A DNA stretch of 58,370 nt from the NCBI GenBank assembly GCA_029266525.1, contig JAQSWQ010000060.1:1-58370 (forward strand), given 5' to 3'. The stretch's first letter is position 1. Each line of letters starts with the position of its first letter. Source of the DNA: Microvirga sp. (GTDB taxonomy: Bacteria > Pseudomonadota > Alphaproteobacteria > Rhizobiales > Beijerinckiaceae). Below, piece after piece: positions 43,068-51,682 of this stretch. The notes under the pieces are model-generated. The model saw only the letters and a list, made by a program, of their open reading frames with translations. It made no database searches and had not been told where the DNA came from. The position numbers were made by a program, and so were the translations under genes.

Positions 43068-44099
43068 TCAGCTCCGCTCGAGGATCGTCGCGATCGCCTG
43101 GATGCGGTTGCGGACGTATTTCGGCAGGCCGGCGCTGATCGACGTGCCGGTGTTGAACGAGCTGTTCCCGACCAGCACCTGCGACGGCAGCATGTTGCGC
43201 AGGACCGGGACCTTCTCGAATTCCTTCTTCCTCTCCAGTACGTCCGACTTCACCCCGAGCGCCATGAAGACGGTGACCACGGTCCTGGTCTGGTCGCCCG
43301 GGTGGGCCTGGAAGACGGCCAAGAGCTTGCCGAAGGTCATGATCTGATTGACGTGGAAGATCGTCTGCTCGATGGCACCGGCGACCGGCGCGTTGAGGCC
43401 GGTGAGCCGGACGAGCTCCGGGTTCGCGGCCTCCTGCGGCGAGAGCAGGCGGAGCTCGCTCTGGAAGTCTATCGATTCCGCGATCTTCTTCGGGCCGTCC
43501 TCGAGCTTGTTCGCAAGCCTGATCCCCATCGGCAGCTTGCCCTCGAGCGCGTAGTGCGACTCGATGCAGACCGGTGGCCCGGCGCCTTCGCACCAGCGCC
43601 GGTCGGGATGGCGGTTGTACGCGGCTTCCGGGTCCTTGAGTGGCGTCGCGTCGCCCGGCGTAATCGGCTTGTGGCGGATCGCCGGGTCCGCGTCCTGCAC
43701 GAATTTGAGGTTGGCGTAACGCGTCGGGTTCACGGCTCCAGGCGGCTTTGCCAAGACGAAGCGCGCCTCGGCGACGTACATGTGCAGCTTCTTCTTGTAC
43801 GGCTTGGTCACGCCGCTGATCGTGACGTTCACGACCGGCTCGACATACGCCGGATGCAGGGCGAGCAGCTTCTTCTCGAGCGGCTTCGCCCGCTCCCAAT
43901 CCTCGAAGCGGACGAGCCCGGTCGCCGGGTCGGCGAACTCGTCGCCCTTGTGATCGCTGAAGGCGATGGCGCGCGGCGCGATCTTCGCGGGAGCGAGCGC
44001 CGCCGCCGAGACGACTTCTTCGAGGCGGAACTCCTGCGCCGAGGCCGAACCTCCGGCGGCGAGTGCGAACAGCGCGACGATCAAGCGGGCCGGCGACAA
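43068..44099 (-). CDS. Secreted protein of unknown function linked to the class A PBP gene
   Basis: Encodes 343 residues. TTG 44099 is chosen because GAGGAG lies about 6 bp upstream and because it opens a clean signal peptide (SPARLIVALFALAAGGSASA|QEF). The mature protein is soluble, with two cysteines close together (RRWCEGAGPPVCIESHY) and a later FHVNQIMTFGKLLAVFQAH. I recognise no domain. It begins 10 bp after the PBP stop on the same strand, so the two are cotranscribed and this protein may act in the envelope with the PBP. Longer in-frame openings upstream are shadow of the PBP C-terminus. Confidence 0.75.
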   Translation of the reverse strand: MSPARLIVALFALAAGGSASAQEFRLEEVVSAAALAPAKIAPRAIAFSDHKGDEFADPATGLVRFEDWERAKPLEKKLLALHPAYVEPVVNVTISGVTKPYKKKLHMYVAEARFVLAKPPGAVNPTRYANLKFVQDADPAIRHKPITPGDATPLKDPEAAYNRHPDRRWCEGAGPPVCIESHYALEGKLPMGIRLANKLEDGPKKIAESIDFQSELRLLSPQEAANPELVRLTGLNAPVAGAIEQTIFHVNQIMTFGKLLAVFQAHPGDQTRTVVTVFMALGVKSDVLERKKEFEKVPVLRNMLPSQVLVGNSSFNTGTSISAGLPKYVRNRIQAIATILERS

Positions 44100-44109
44100 G
44101 CGGTGCTCC

Positions 44110-47034
44110 TCAATAGATCTGGCGGTTGCGCCAGAAATAGTCGGGGTCGATCCGGCGCGGGCGGCGCGGGCGGTCGTCCTCCTCCCACCAGGGCGGCGCG
44201 CCCCAAGCATCGCGCTGCTGCGGCTGCTGGTATTGGGGCTGCTGATAACGCGGATCGTAGGGCGCCTGGGCGTATGGGCCGTAGCCGTAGCGGGGGTCCC
44301 GACGCTCCCAGCCCCAGCCGCCGGCGTCGCCGTCCTCATTGCCGTCCGGAAAGCGGTGGGCATGGGCCTGATGCGGCGGCACGAGGCGGTACTGCGTCTC
44401 GTCAAGCCGGCCGGAGGCATCGAGGCGGAAATGTTCCACGAAAGCGGTACGGCGATTGTCGCTGACGCGATCGCCGCTGCGCAGGTCGATCGGCAGGCTC
44501 GCGAGCTGGCGCCGGGCCTCGTCGGAAGGTCCGTTGAGCGCGACCTTCGGCACGCCGTTAGCCCAGGCGGCCTGCAGGATCGGCTCGAAGATCGGGATCG
44601 CAACCTTGGAGCCGGTCTGGCCGCGCCCGAGCGTCTTGCGCTTGCCGTCGGCGTTGTCGTAGCCGACCCAGACCGCGATCGTCACGTCGTTGGTGAAGCC
44701 GACGAACCACGCGTCGGCCTCGTTGTCGGTCGTGCCGGTTTTCCCGGCCACGTAAGGGGCATGGCGCCGGAGCGAGGCCGCCGTGCCGCGCTCGACCACC
44801 CCCTGGAGCATGGTCTTGAGCTGGAAGAAGGCGACGCGGTCGGCTGAGCCGATCGCGACCGGCGCCTTGCGCAGGTGCTGGTAGATCGGCCGGCCGCCCT
44901 CCTCGACCGCTTCGAGGGCATAGGGGCTCGGCCGGGCGCCCTCGTTGGCGATCGCGGCGTAGAAGGCGGCGAGATCGAGAAGCCGGACCGGCTGGGCGCC
45001 GAGCACGAAGGGATAATAGCGCTCGCATTCGAGATAGAGCTGGGCCTCGAGCGCGAGCTCGCAGATGCGCGACAGGCTCTGCTCGGGATCGCGCGAGATG
45101 CCGCCCTCGAGGAGCCGCGCGGTGACGAGATTCTTCGAGTTCTCGAGCGCCCGCCGCAAGGTCACGAGGCCGGCCGCGCCGCGGTCGTAGTTGCGCGGCG
45201 ACCAGTAATCCTCCGGCCGACGGCTGCGCCTGCCGATCGGCGGCAGGGTCACCGGCGCGTCCCACACCAGCGTGTTCGGCTGCAGGCCCTTGTCGAGCGC
45301 GGCGAGATAGGTCAGCGGCTTCAGGGTCGAGCCGGGCTGGCGGTGCGACTGGGTCGCCCGGTTGAGCTGGCTCAACGGGTAGGAGAAGCCGCCGGCCATG
45401 GCGAGGATGCGGCCCGAGCGGTTCTCGAGCACCAATGCCGCACCCTGCACGGTCGGGCGGATGCGCAGCTCCGCCCGTGCGAGCCGCGCGCCGCCCTTCG
45501 CCTGGGTCTCGACGACTCGCACGCGCACCACGTCGTGGGGGCTGAGGGAGCGGCGGATCCTGGCGCTCCAGGCGTTGAGCGGGACCACCCGCCCATCGGC
45601 GAGGCCGACGCGGATGACCTCGCCGCGCTCCCGGCTCGCCGTCTTCTCGACGACGACCGCGGCGGGCCAGTGGACGTCATAGAGCGGCAGGCGGGCGCGC
45701 TCGAGCGCCTGCAGCCACGCGGGCTTGCCGCCGGCGAAAGCCTCGCCGGCCGCGTCGAGGCGCTTGACGGCCTCGCCGAGATTGGCCTCGGCGCCCGTAA
45801 ATTGCTGGCGCCCGGTCGAGAGCTCGTAGCGGGCGAGCCCCTCCTGCAGCGCCGTCTCGGTCGCGCGCTGGAGGGGGGCGTTGATGGTCGAGCGCACGAC
45901 GTAGGAGGACGAGGTGAGCCCGTCGACGCCGGCGAAGGTCTTGGCCTCGCGGTTGAGGTAGTCGACGAAGTGGAGCCCGGTGTCGCGGCGCGGCCGCTCG
46001 AAGCCGGCAAGCCGCGGCTTTTGGCCGAGCGCCGCCTGCATCGCCTCAGCGGTGACGACCCCGTCCTCCTTCATGCGGCTCAAGACATAGGCGACGCGCT
46101 CCTGCGCCCGGTCGGGATGGCGGTCGGGGCTATAGAAATTCGGCCCCTTGGCGAGGCCGGCGAGCAGCGCGCCCTCGGCGAGCGTCAGCTCCTTGGCGCG
46201 CTTGCCGAACCAGCTTTGCGCCGCCATCTCGACCCCCCAGGAGGCGCGGCCGAGATAGATGGTGTTGAGGTAGAGCTCGAGGATCTCGGCCTTCGACAGC
46301 GTGCGCTCGATGCGCGAGGCGACGATCATCTCTCGCATCTTGCGGTCATAGGTGACGTCGTCGCCGACCAGGAGGTTCTTGGCGAGCTGCTGCGAGATGG
46401 TCGAGCCGCCCTGCGGCCGGCCGGGCTTGGCGAGGTTGCCGATGAAGGCGCGGATGACGCCGCGCTCGTCGAGGCCCTTGTGCTGGAAGAACCGCTTGTC
46501 CTCGGCCGCGACGAAGGCCCTTTGCACGGGCTCGGGGATGTCGGCGAGCGGCACGAACAGCCGGCGGTGGTCGGGATCGTAGAGCTCGGAGAAGCGCTCG
46601 CCCCGCCCGTCGAGGATCAGGCTGACGCCGGGAAGCTTCGAGCCTTTCAGCTTCGCGTGGTCCGGCAGGTCGGCGACGGCCTTGTTGTAGTAGGCGATGA
46701 CCTCGGAAAGGTCGGCCGAGGACGGCGTCACGGTCTCGTTCTTGCAGAACTCGCGATAGGCGCCGTGGAGGTCGCGGAGATCGAGGCCCTGCAGGATCTT
46801 GGTGTTGCCGGCGACCGCCTGCGGGTCCTCCATGGCGGTCGCGATCAATTCGTCGAGGTTGATGTCCTCGATGTCGAAGGCCTTGCGCATATGGGCGCAG
46901 CCGTCGCGCAGGATGCGCGTGACCTCGCCCTTGTCGCGCACGGCGTCGAACTCGGTCCTGATCGCGTCGGGGCGCGTCGTGACCTGGCTGAGCGTCAGCG
47001 CCGTCGCGAAAAGCTTGATCAGGATCGGGTTCAT
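44110..47034 (-). CDS. Class A penicillin-binding protein (glycosyltransferase/transpeptidase)
   Basis: Encodes 974 residues. GT51 transglycosylase: AAEDKRFFQHKG (E178), GGSTISQQLAKNLL (209-222) and RKMREMIVASRIER. Transpeptidase: PGSTLKP with S569 and K572, ENSKN (S633-N635) and AGKTGTTD (765-767). It polymerises and crosslinks peptidoglycan in the periplasm. Oddities: about 165 residues precede the GT51 domain with only a weak N-terminal hydrophobic stretch in place of a clear membrane anchor; and the C-terminal 90 residues are Gly/Tyr/Gln/Pro-rich and probably disordered. It is followed within 10 bp by a secreted-protein gene. Confidence 0.94.
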   Translation of the reverse strand: MNPILIKLFATALTLSQVTTRPDAIRTEFDAVRDKGEVTRILRDGCAHMRKAFDIEDINLDELIATAMEDPQAVAGNTKILQGLDLRDLHGAYREFCKNETVTPSSADLSEVIAYYNKAVADLPDHAKLKGSKLPGVSLILDGRGERFSELYDPDHRRLFVPLADIPEPVQRAFVAAEDKRFFQHKGLDERGVIRAFIGNLAKPGRPQGGSTISQQLAKNLLVGDDVTYDRKMREMIVASRIERTLSKAEILELYLNTIYLGRASWGVEMAAQSWFGKRAKELTLAEGALLAGLAKGPNFYSPDRHPDRAQERVAYVLSRMKEDGVVTAEAMQAALGQKPRLAGFERPRRDTGLHFVDYLNREAKTFAGVDGLTSSSYVVRSTINAPLQRATETALQEGLARYELSTGRQQFTGAEANLGEAVKRLDAAGEAFAGGKPAWLQALERARLPLYDVHWPAAVVVEKTASRERGEVIRVGLADGRVVPLNAWSARIRRSLSPHDVVRVRVVETQAKGGARLARAELRIRPTVQGAALVLENRSGRILAMAGGFSYPLSQLNRATQSHRQPGSTLKPLTYLAALDKGLQPNTLVWDAPVTLPPIGRRSRRPEDYWSPRNYDRGAAGLVTLRRALENSKNLVTARLLEGGISRDPEQSLSRICELALEAQLYLECERYYPFVLGAQPVRLLDLAAFYAAIANEGARPSPYALEAVEEGGRPIYQHLRKAPVAIGSADRVAFFQLKTMLQGVVERGTAASLRRHAPYVAGKTGTTDNEADAWFVGFTNDVTIAVWVGYDNADGKRKTLGRGQTGSKVAIPIFEPILQAAWANGVPKVALNGPSDEARRQLASLPIDLRSGDRVSDNRRTAFVEHFRLDASGRLDETQYRLVPPHQAHAHRFPDGNEDGDAGGWGWERRDPRYGYGPYAQAPYDPRYQQPQYQQPQQRDAWGAPPWWEEDDRPRRPRRIDPDYFWRNRQIY

Positions 47035-47150
47035 CGGCCCCAGGGCGCGCGATTCGGACAGGGGCGCGAGGTTAACGCCCGCCCGATGAACAGAACTCTA
47101 CAAAGCGGCTGATTTGCGGTGCCGCCGGCAATCCTCCTCCGGCCGGCCGA

Positions 47151-47166
47151 TGTTTCACGTGAAACA
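47151..47166. promoter_or_regulatory. parS centromere site (ParB-binding)
   Basis: TGTTTCACGTGAAACA is a perfect 16-bp palindrome identical to the consensus parS sequence bound by chromosomal ParB. It lies in the non-coding region 117 bp upstream of the PBP start. parS sites usually cluster near the replication origin. No parA or parB is in the window. Confidence 0.93.
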
Positions 47167-47197
47167 TATTCCTATTCCCCGCGCCGGACCCGAAAGA

Positions 47198-47291
47198 ATG
47201 TTGCCGGAAAAGCCCGGTGATGTTGCCGCGAAAACCCGATGATGTTGCCGGAAAACGCCGATGATGTTGCCGGTCGTCGCCGATGATGTTG
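47198..47291. repeat. 22-bp tandem repeat array beside parS
   Basis: Four direct repeats of 22 bp and a partial fifth: 47198-47219, 47220-47241, 47242-47263, 47264-47285, then ATGTTG from 47286. The consensus begins ATGTTGCCGGAAAA and ends CCGATG; copies differ mainly in the middle. Because 22 is not a multiple of 3 and there are no spacers, it is neither coding nor CRISPR. The form suits iteron-like protein-binding sites or end repeats of an IS21-type transposon. Confidence 0.85.
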
Positions 47292-47635
47292 GGCCGTACG
47301 CGGGCCGGGGCGGAGCCGGGCTCCGAGCCGGAGCGCAGCCGGGACGTTCACCGCCTTCGCGGGAGCGCGGCCGGCCGAAGCGCGCCGAGCCGCTCGTCAG
47401 ACCGCTCCGGACCGGCCGTTCTCGTCCGCCCCAGCGGCCACCGGCGGTTGCGTGCGCCTCCTGCTTGCCATGCCCGTCCTCGGACCCGAGGATCGAGCCG
47501 GGCATCCAGACACCTCCATAGCCCCGCTCAGCGGGCCTCCGGCAGGCCGCCTCACCCACCCAACACGTGGAAATCTGGCAACCACCGTCGGCCGGATCAA
47601 CGGCCCTCCCCGCCTCTCTCCTTGCGGGAGGCGGT
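47292..47635. other. GC-rich spacer without a supported gene
   Basis: About 340 bp between the tandem array and the truncated ABC gene. Open frames exist on both strands, but they are Arg/Pro/Gly/Ser-rich and look like GC-driven shadow. Short palindromes such as GGCCGG are frequent. I see no tRNA, terminator or transposase here. Confidence 0.5.
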
Positions 47636-47876
47636 GTACGGATACCGGCACTTTGTCGCTGCCGGCGGTTTGGTGTCCTACGGCGTTGACGTTCACGAGC
47701 TTTACCGCCGTGCCGCCGGCTACGTCGGTCGCATCCTCAAAGGTGAAAAGCCGGCCGATATGCCAGTGCAGGCGCCGACCCGATACGAAATCGCCATCAA
47801 TCTCAAGACCGCGAAGGCGCTCGGTCTGACGATCCCGCCCACGCTTCTCGCCCGCGCTGATGAAGTGATCGAATGA
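47636..47876 (+). pseudogene. C-terminal fragment of ABC transporter solute-binding protein
   Basis: Only the last ~80 residues match the family ([21 protein letters not shown] to [11 protein letters not shown]), corresponding to the final quarter of the intact copies downstream. The start, signal peptide and first lobe are missing, and GC-rich unrelated sequence precedes it. The stop overlaps the next gene's ATG, the same junction as between the two intact copies, so this is the stump of a third tandem gene. Confidence 0.85.
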
Positions 47877-48850
47877 GGCGGCGGGACTTGATCGTCCTCC
47901 TTGGAGGCGCTGCGACTTGGCCCCTAGGGGCGCGCGCCCAAACGGTGCCGGTCATTGGTATCCTGGGCAGTGCTGTGCCTCAGCAGTGGACGGCACGGCT
48001 GCGGGCCTTCCGCGAAGGTCTCGGCGAGATGGGCTACGTCGAAGGTCGGAACGTGGTCATGGAATATCGCTGGGCGGAAGGGCATAACGAGCGGTTACCA
48101 GCGCTTGCGGCCGACCTCGTCGCGCTCAAACCCGCTGTAATCGTCGTCCTCGGGAACACGCATTCCGCGGTAGCTGCAAAGGGTGCGACTGACACGATCC
48201 CAATCGTTTTCCGCGTAGCGGTTGATCCCGTGGAGTTCGGGCTCGTTGACCGCATGAATCAGCCCGGTGGCAACCTTACGGGCGAGACGACGCTCGGAGT
48301 CTCGGTCGGTCCGAAGCAGCTTGAGCTATTCCACGAGCTTCTTCCGTCAACAACGACCCTTGCCGCGCTCGTCAATCCTAGCAACCCCGGCCTTACTGCG
48401 ATCCTCGCGCGTGACCTCCCGGCAGCCGCGCAAAGGCTCCGCCTGCATCTTCACCTGCTGTCCGCGAGCGCAGATGATGAACTTGAGCAGGTCTTCGCCA
48501 GGCTGAAGGAGCTGCAGGCGGGTGGGCTTGTGATTGGTGCCGACACTTTCTTCAACAGCCGCAACGAACGCATCGCCACACTCGCGCTGCAGCACGCGAT
48601 ACCCACCGTGTCGCCCTATCGCGAGTTCGTCGAGGCCGGCGGACTGATGAGTTACGGCGGCAGCATTGCGGATGCGTCGCGGCTAGCGGGCGCCTACACA
48701 GGACGTATTCTCAAGGGTGAGAGACCGGGCGATCTGCCCGTCCTCCAAGCGACAAAATTCGAGTTCCTCATCAATCTGAAGACCGCAACCGCGCTCGGAG
48801 TGACGATCCCGCTGATCCTTCAGGCGCAAGCCGACGAGGTGATCGAATGA
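47873..48850 (+). CDS. ABC transporter substrate-binding protein (ABC_sub_bind family), copy 1
   Basis: Encodes 325 residues of the PF04392 type common in rhizobia. [20 protein letters not shown] is an Arg-rich export leader, followed by [59 protein letters not shown] and [13 protein letters not shown]. It binds an unknown solute in the periplasm. It starts inside the stop of the preceding fragment and stops inside the start of the next copy (ATGA). No permease or ATPase gene is nearby. Confidence 0.92.
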   Translation: MRRRDLIVLLGGAATWPLGARAQTVPVIGILGSAVPQQWTARLRAFREGLGEMGYVEGRNVVMEYRWAEGHNERLPALAADLVALKPAVIVVLGNTHSAVAAKGATDTIPIVFRVAVDPVEFGLVDRMNQPGGNLTGETTLGVSVGPKQLELFHELLPSTTTLAALVNPSNPGLTAILARDLPAAAQRLRLHLHLLSASADDELEQVFARLKELQAGGLVIGADTFFNSRNERIATLALQHAIPTVSPYREFVEAGGLMSYGGSIADASRLAGAYTGRILKGERPGDLPVLQATKFEFLINLKTATALGVTIPLILQAQADEVIE

Positions 48851-49812
48851 GGCGGCGCGAGTTTCTCGGGAGTCTGCTGCTCACGGCCATGATGGAGCAC
48901 GCGCAAGCGCAGCCGCCTGGCAAGCTCGTGCGCATCGGCGTCCTCATGGCCGAGCCTTTCCAGCCGCTCCAGGGCCTGCGGCAGGAGCTACACAGGCTTG
49001 GCTATGTCGAGGGCCAAAACCTGCGCTTCGACTACCGCTTTGCCGGGCAGGGGGACGACCAATATCCGGCTCTGGCAAACGAGTTGGTCACACTCGGTGT
49101 CGATCTCATCGTGATCTTTGGAACGCCGGCTACCCTCGCGGCGAAGCGAGCCACTTCGACGATTCCCATCGTCATTGGTGGCATCGCCGAGGCCGTAAGC
49201 ACTGGTGTGGTCCCGAACCTCGCCCGCCCGGGTGGGAACATTACAGGATTCACCAGCTTGGGCTTCGATCTGGAGAGCAAGCGGTTGGAGCTGCTAAAAG
49301 AGCTGGTTCCACATCTCTCGCGCCTTGGTGTGTTGGCGAGCGCGACCAATCCCTACTCAGCTGCATCTGTGCGGCGGGTGCAGCGCGACGCCGAGGCGTT
49401 GGGACTAACGGTCGAACTCGTCGCCGTACAGGACAAGGAGAATCTTGAAACCGGCCTGGTTAGGCTGGCTCAAGCACGTCCTGATGCAGTTTTCGTGATT
49501 TCCGATGCGCTTCTTTACACCATGCCGAAACGGACTGCCGAGTTCATGGTAGAGCATCGTCTTCCGGCCATGTTCCCGTTTCGGGGCTATGCGGAGGCCG
49601 GCGGCCTGATGGCTTATTCGGCGGACCAGAATGAGTTATTCCGGCGGGCGGCCGTGTACGTCGATAGGATACTGAGGGGTGACCACCCGGGGGATCTGCC
49701 GGTCCAGCAGGCAACCAAATTCGAGCTGGTAATCAACCTTCAGACCGCGAAGGCGCTCGGCCTCACCATTCCGCCCACCCTGCTCGCCCGCGCCGACAAG
49801 GTCATCGAGTAG
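48847..49812 (+). CDS. ABC transporter substrate-binding protein (ABC_sub_bind family), copy 2
   Basis: Encodes 321 residues. [21 protein letters not shown] is the leader; RIGVLMAEPFQPLQGL, LHRLGYVEGQNLRFDYRFA, RPGGNITGFTSLGFDLESK and YAEAGGLMAYSADQNELFRR follow. It is a diverged paralogue of copy 1 with the same terminal LARADKVIE block. ATGA overlap with copy 1 indicates translation coupling. The ligand is unknown and differs probably from copy 1. Confidence 0.92.
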   Translation: MRRREFLGSLLLTAMMEHAQAQPPGKLVRIGVLMAEPFQPLQGLRQELHRLGYVEGQNLRFDYRFAGQGDDQYPALANELVTLGVDLIVIFGTPATLAAKRATSTIPIVIGGIAEAVSTGVVPNLARPGGNITGFTSLGFDLESKRLELLKELVPHLSRLGVLASATNPYSAASVRRVQRDAEALGLTVELVAVQDKENLETGLVRLAQARPDAVFVISDALLYTMPKRTAEFMVEHRLPAMFPFRGYAEAGGLMAYSADQNELFRRAAVYVDRILRGDHPGDLPVQQATKFELVINLQTAKALGLTIPPTLLARADKVIE

Positions 49813-49904
49813 CCTTTGCTCCATGCCTGGCGAGGGACCCCGGCTTTGGGGATTGGTGCGGGTGCAGAACCGGCGCCACGAGTGCCTTTGGGTGCACTCC
49901 CGTT

Positions 49905-50085
49905 TCGCATTCCCCCTCACCCGGCGCGGCCTGACGGCCGCGACTCGGCCTCTCCCGCCGCAAGTCGGCTGTTGCCGACTTGCGTACTAAAGGGCGGATC
50001 TCGGCAACAGCCGCGATCCGGGGGGAGAGGCGGCTGCCCCCACCCGCTCGCTTCGCGAGTCGGCCTCCCCCGCTGCGCGGGAGAG
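49905..50085. repeat. Cluster of palindromes (REP-like intergenic element)
   Basis: Between the convergent ABC gene and semialdehyde dehydrogenase lie several perfect hairpins: CGCGGCC-TGAC-GGCCGCG (49925-49942), an 11-bp stem CGCAAGTCGGC-TGTT-GCCGACTTGCG (49959-49984), CTCGC-TTC-GCGAG and CCCGC-TGC-GCGGG near the end. The CCCCTCACCCGG...GGGGGGAGAGGC frame around them is a layout I associate with dispersed repeats of rhizobial genomes. It may end transcription in both directions. Confidence 0.7.
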
Positions 50086-50088
50086 GTT

Positions 50089-51522
50089 TTAAGTTCCCAC
50101 CTGGCTCACGAACTTGGTGTTGAGATAGCCCTCGATCGCCTCGAGGCCGCCCTCGCTGCCGTAGCCCGAGTCCTTCACCCCTCCGAACGGCACCTCGGGC
50201 AGCGCGAGGCCGTGGTGGTTGATCGAGATCATGCCGCTTTCGACGCGGGTCGCGAGCTTCACCTGGGTCTCGGCCGAGCGGGTGTAGGCGTAGGCCGCGA
50301 GGCCGTAGGGCAGGCGGTTCGCCTCCTCGAAGGCCTCCTCCTCGTCGGCGAAGGAATTGATCGAGGCGATCGGGCCGAAGGGCTCCTCGTTCATGATGCG
50401 GGCGTCCTGCGGCACGTTGGTGAACACCGTCGGCTCGAAGAAGAAGCCCTGGTTGCCGATGCGCTTGCCGCCGGTGCGCAGCTCCGCGCCCTTGGCCTCG
50501 GCGTCCGACACGAAACCCTCCATGGCCTCGATGCGCCGGGCATGGGCGAGCGGCCCCATGCGGGTGTCCTTGTCGAGCCCGTCGCCGACCTTCAGCTTCC
50601 TCGAATACTCGACGAAGCCGTCGACGAATTGGTCGTAGACGGTCTCGTGCACGAGGAAGCGGGTCGGGGCGATGCAGACCTGGCCGGCGTTGCGGAACTT
50701 CGCGCCGGCCAAGAGCTTCGTCGCCTTCACGACGTCGGCGTCCTTGAACACGATCGCCGGCGCATGGCCGCCGAGCTCCATGGTGACCCGCTTCATGTGC
50801 TGGCCGGCGAGCGCCGCGAGCTGCTTGCCGACCGGCGTCGAGCCGGTGAAGGAGATCTTACGGATCACCGGGTGCGGGATGAGGTATTCCGAGATCTCGG
50901 CCGGATGGCCGACGACGAAGTTGAGCACGTCGGCCGGCACGCCGGCGTCGAGGAAGGCGCGGATCAGCTCGGCGCAGCTCGCCGGCGTGTCCTCGGGCCC
51001 CTTGAGGATCACCGAGCAGCCGGTGCAGAGCGCGGCCGAGACCTTGCGCACCGCCTGGTTGACCGGGAAGTTCCACGGCGTGAAGGCGGCGACCGGGCCG
51101 ACCGGCTCCTTGATCACGATCTGCATCACGCCCTCGGCGCGGCCCGGCACCACGCGGCCATAGGCGCGCCTTCCTTCCTCGGCGAACCAGTCGATGGTGT
51201 CGGCGCCGGCCATCACCTCCATCTTGGCCTCGACCAAGGGCTTGCCCTGCTCGAGCGTCATGATCTTGCCGATCGCGTCGGCGCGCTCGCGCAGGAGGTC
51301 GGCGGCCTTGCGCATGATCTTGTAGCGGTCGTAGGTCGAGGTCGCCTTCCAGGCCTTGAAGCCCCGCGCCGCCGCCTCGAGCGCGGCGTCGAGGTCGTCG
51401 CGGGTCGCCACCGGGTGCGTGCCGATCTCCTCGGCGGTGGCGGGGTTGAGGACCGGCAGCGTCTCGCCGCTCGAGGCGCCGCGCCAGCTGCCGGCGACAT
51501 GAAGCTGAACGTTCGGATACAT
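50089..51522 (-). CDS. gabD: NAD(P)-dependent succinate-semialdehyde dehydrogenase family protein
   Basis: Encodes 477 residues from ATG 51522 ([14 protein letters not shown]), the usual GabD length. Aldehyde dehydrogenase motifs: [61 protein letters not shown] with catalytic Glu, and [15 protein letters not shown] with catalytic Cys; [20 protein letters not shown] near the end. It oxidises succinate semialdehyde or a similar aldehyde. A GABA or amide route is plausible given the amidase gene upstream, but that is inference. The upstream frame runs on without a stop only because the amidase is frameshifted. Confidence 0.92.
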   Translation of the reverse strand: MYPNVQLHVAGSWRGASSGETLPVLNPATAEEIGTHPVATRDDLDAALEAAARGFKAWKATSTYDRYKIMRKAADLLRERADAIGKIMTLEQGKPLVEAKMEVMAGADTIDWFAEEGRRAYGRVVPGRAEGVMQIVIKEPVGPVAAFTPWNFPVNQAVRKVSAALCTGCSVILKGPEDTPASCAELIRAFLDAGVPADVLNFVVGHPAEISEYLIPHPVIRKISFTGSTPVGKQLAALAGQHMKRVTMELGGHAPAIVFKDADVVKATKLLAGAKFRNAGQVCIAPTRFLVHETVYDQFVDGFVEYSRKLKVGDGLDKDTRMGPLAHARRIEAMEGFVSDAEAKGAELRTGGKRIGNQGFFFEPTVFTNVPQDARIMNEEPFGPIASINSFADEEEAFEEANRLPYGLAAYAYTRSAETQVKLATRVESGMISINHHGLALPEVPFGGVKDSGYGSEGGLEAIEGYLNTKFVSQVGT

Positions 51523-51581
51523 CGCGGGACCTCGTCGGGTGGGTGGGGTTCGGACCGCCATAGCTCCCCGCCACTGTGATG

Positions 51582-51671
51582 TCATCCCGGCCGGCGCGAA
51601 GCGGCGAGCCGGGATCCACCTCCCACGGCCGGTGCCGTGGGTCCCGGATAGCCGCTGCGCGGCTTCCGGGA
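51582..51671. repeat. REP-like palindromes between gabD and the amidase
   Basis: Contains CCCACGGC-CGGT-GCCGTGGG (51622-51641) and a long composite palindrome with outer arms TCCCGGA/TCCGGGA (51642-51648 and 51665-51671) and inner arms AGCCGC/GCGGCT. An opening TCATCCCGGCC...GAGCCGGGA precedes them. The TCATCCCGG/CCGGGA ends resemble rhizobial REP elements. It lies downstream of the amidase and probably terminates it. Confidence 0.7.
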
Positions 51672-51682
51672 CGACCGCGCCA

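Noticed and set aside
47198-47291. CRISPR array
   Set aside because: Repeats are back to back with no spacers and only 22 bp long; no cas genes present.
47155-47559. Minus-strand 134-codon frame across the tandem repeats
   Set aside because: Composition is Gly/Ser/Arg/Pro-rich, the repeat length is not a multiple of 3 and no homology is recognisable.
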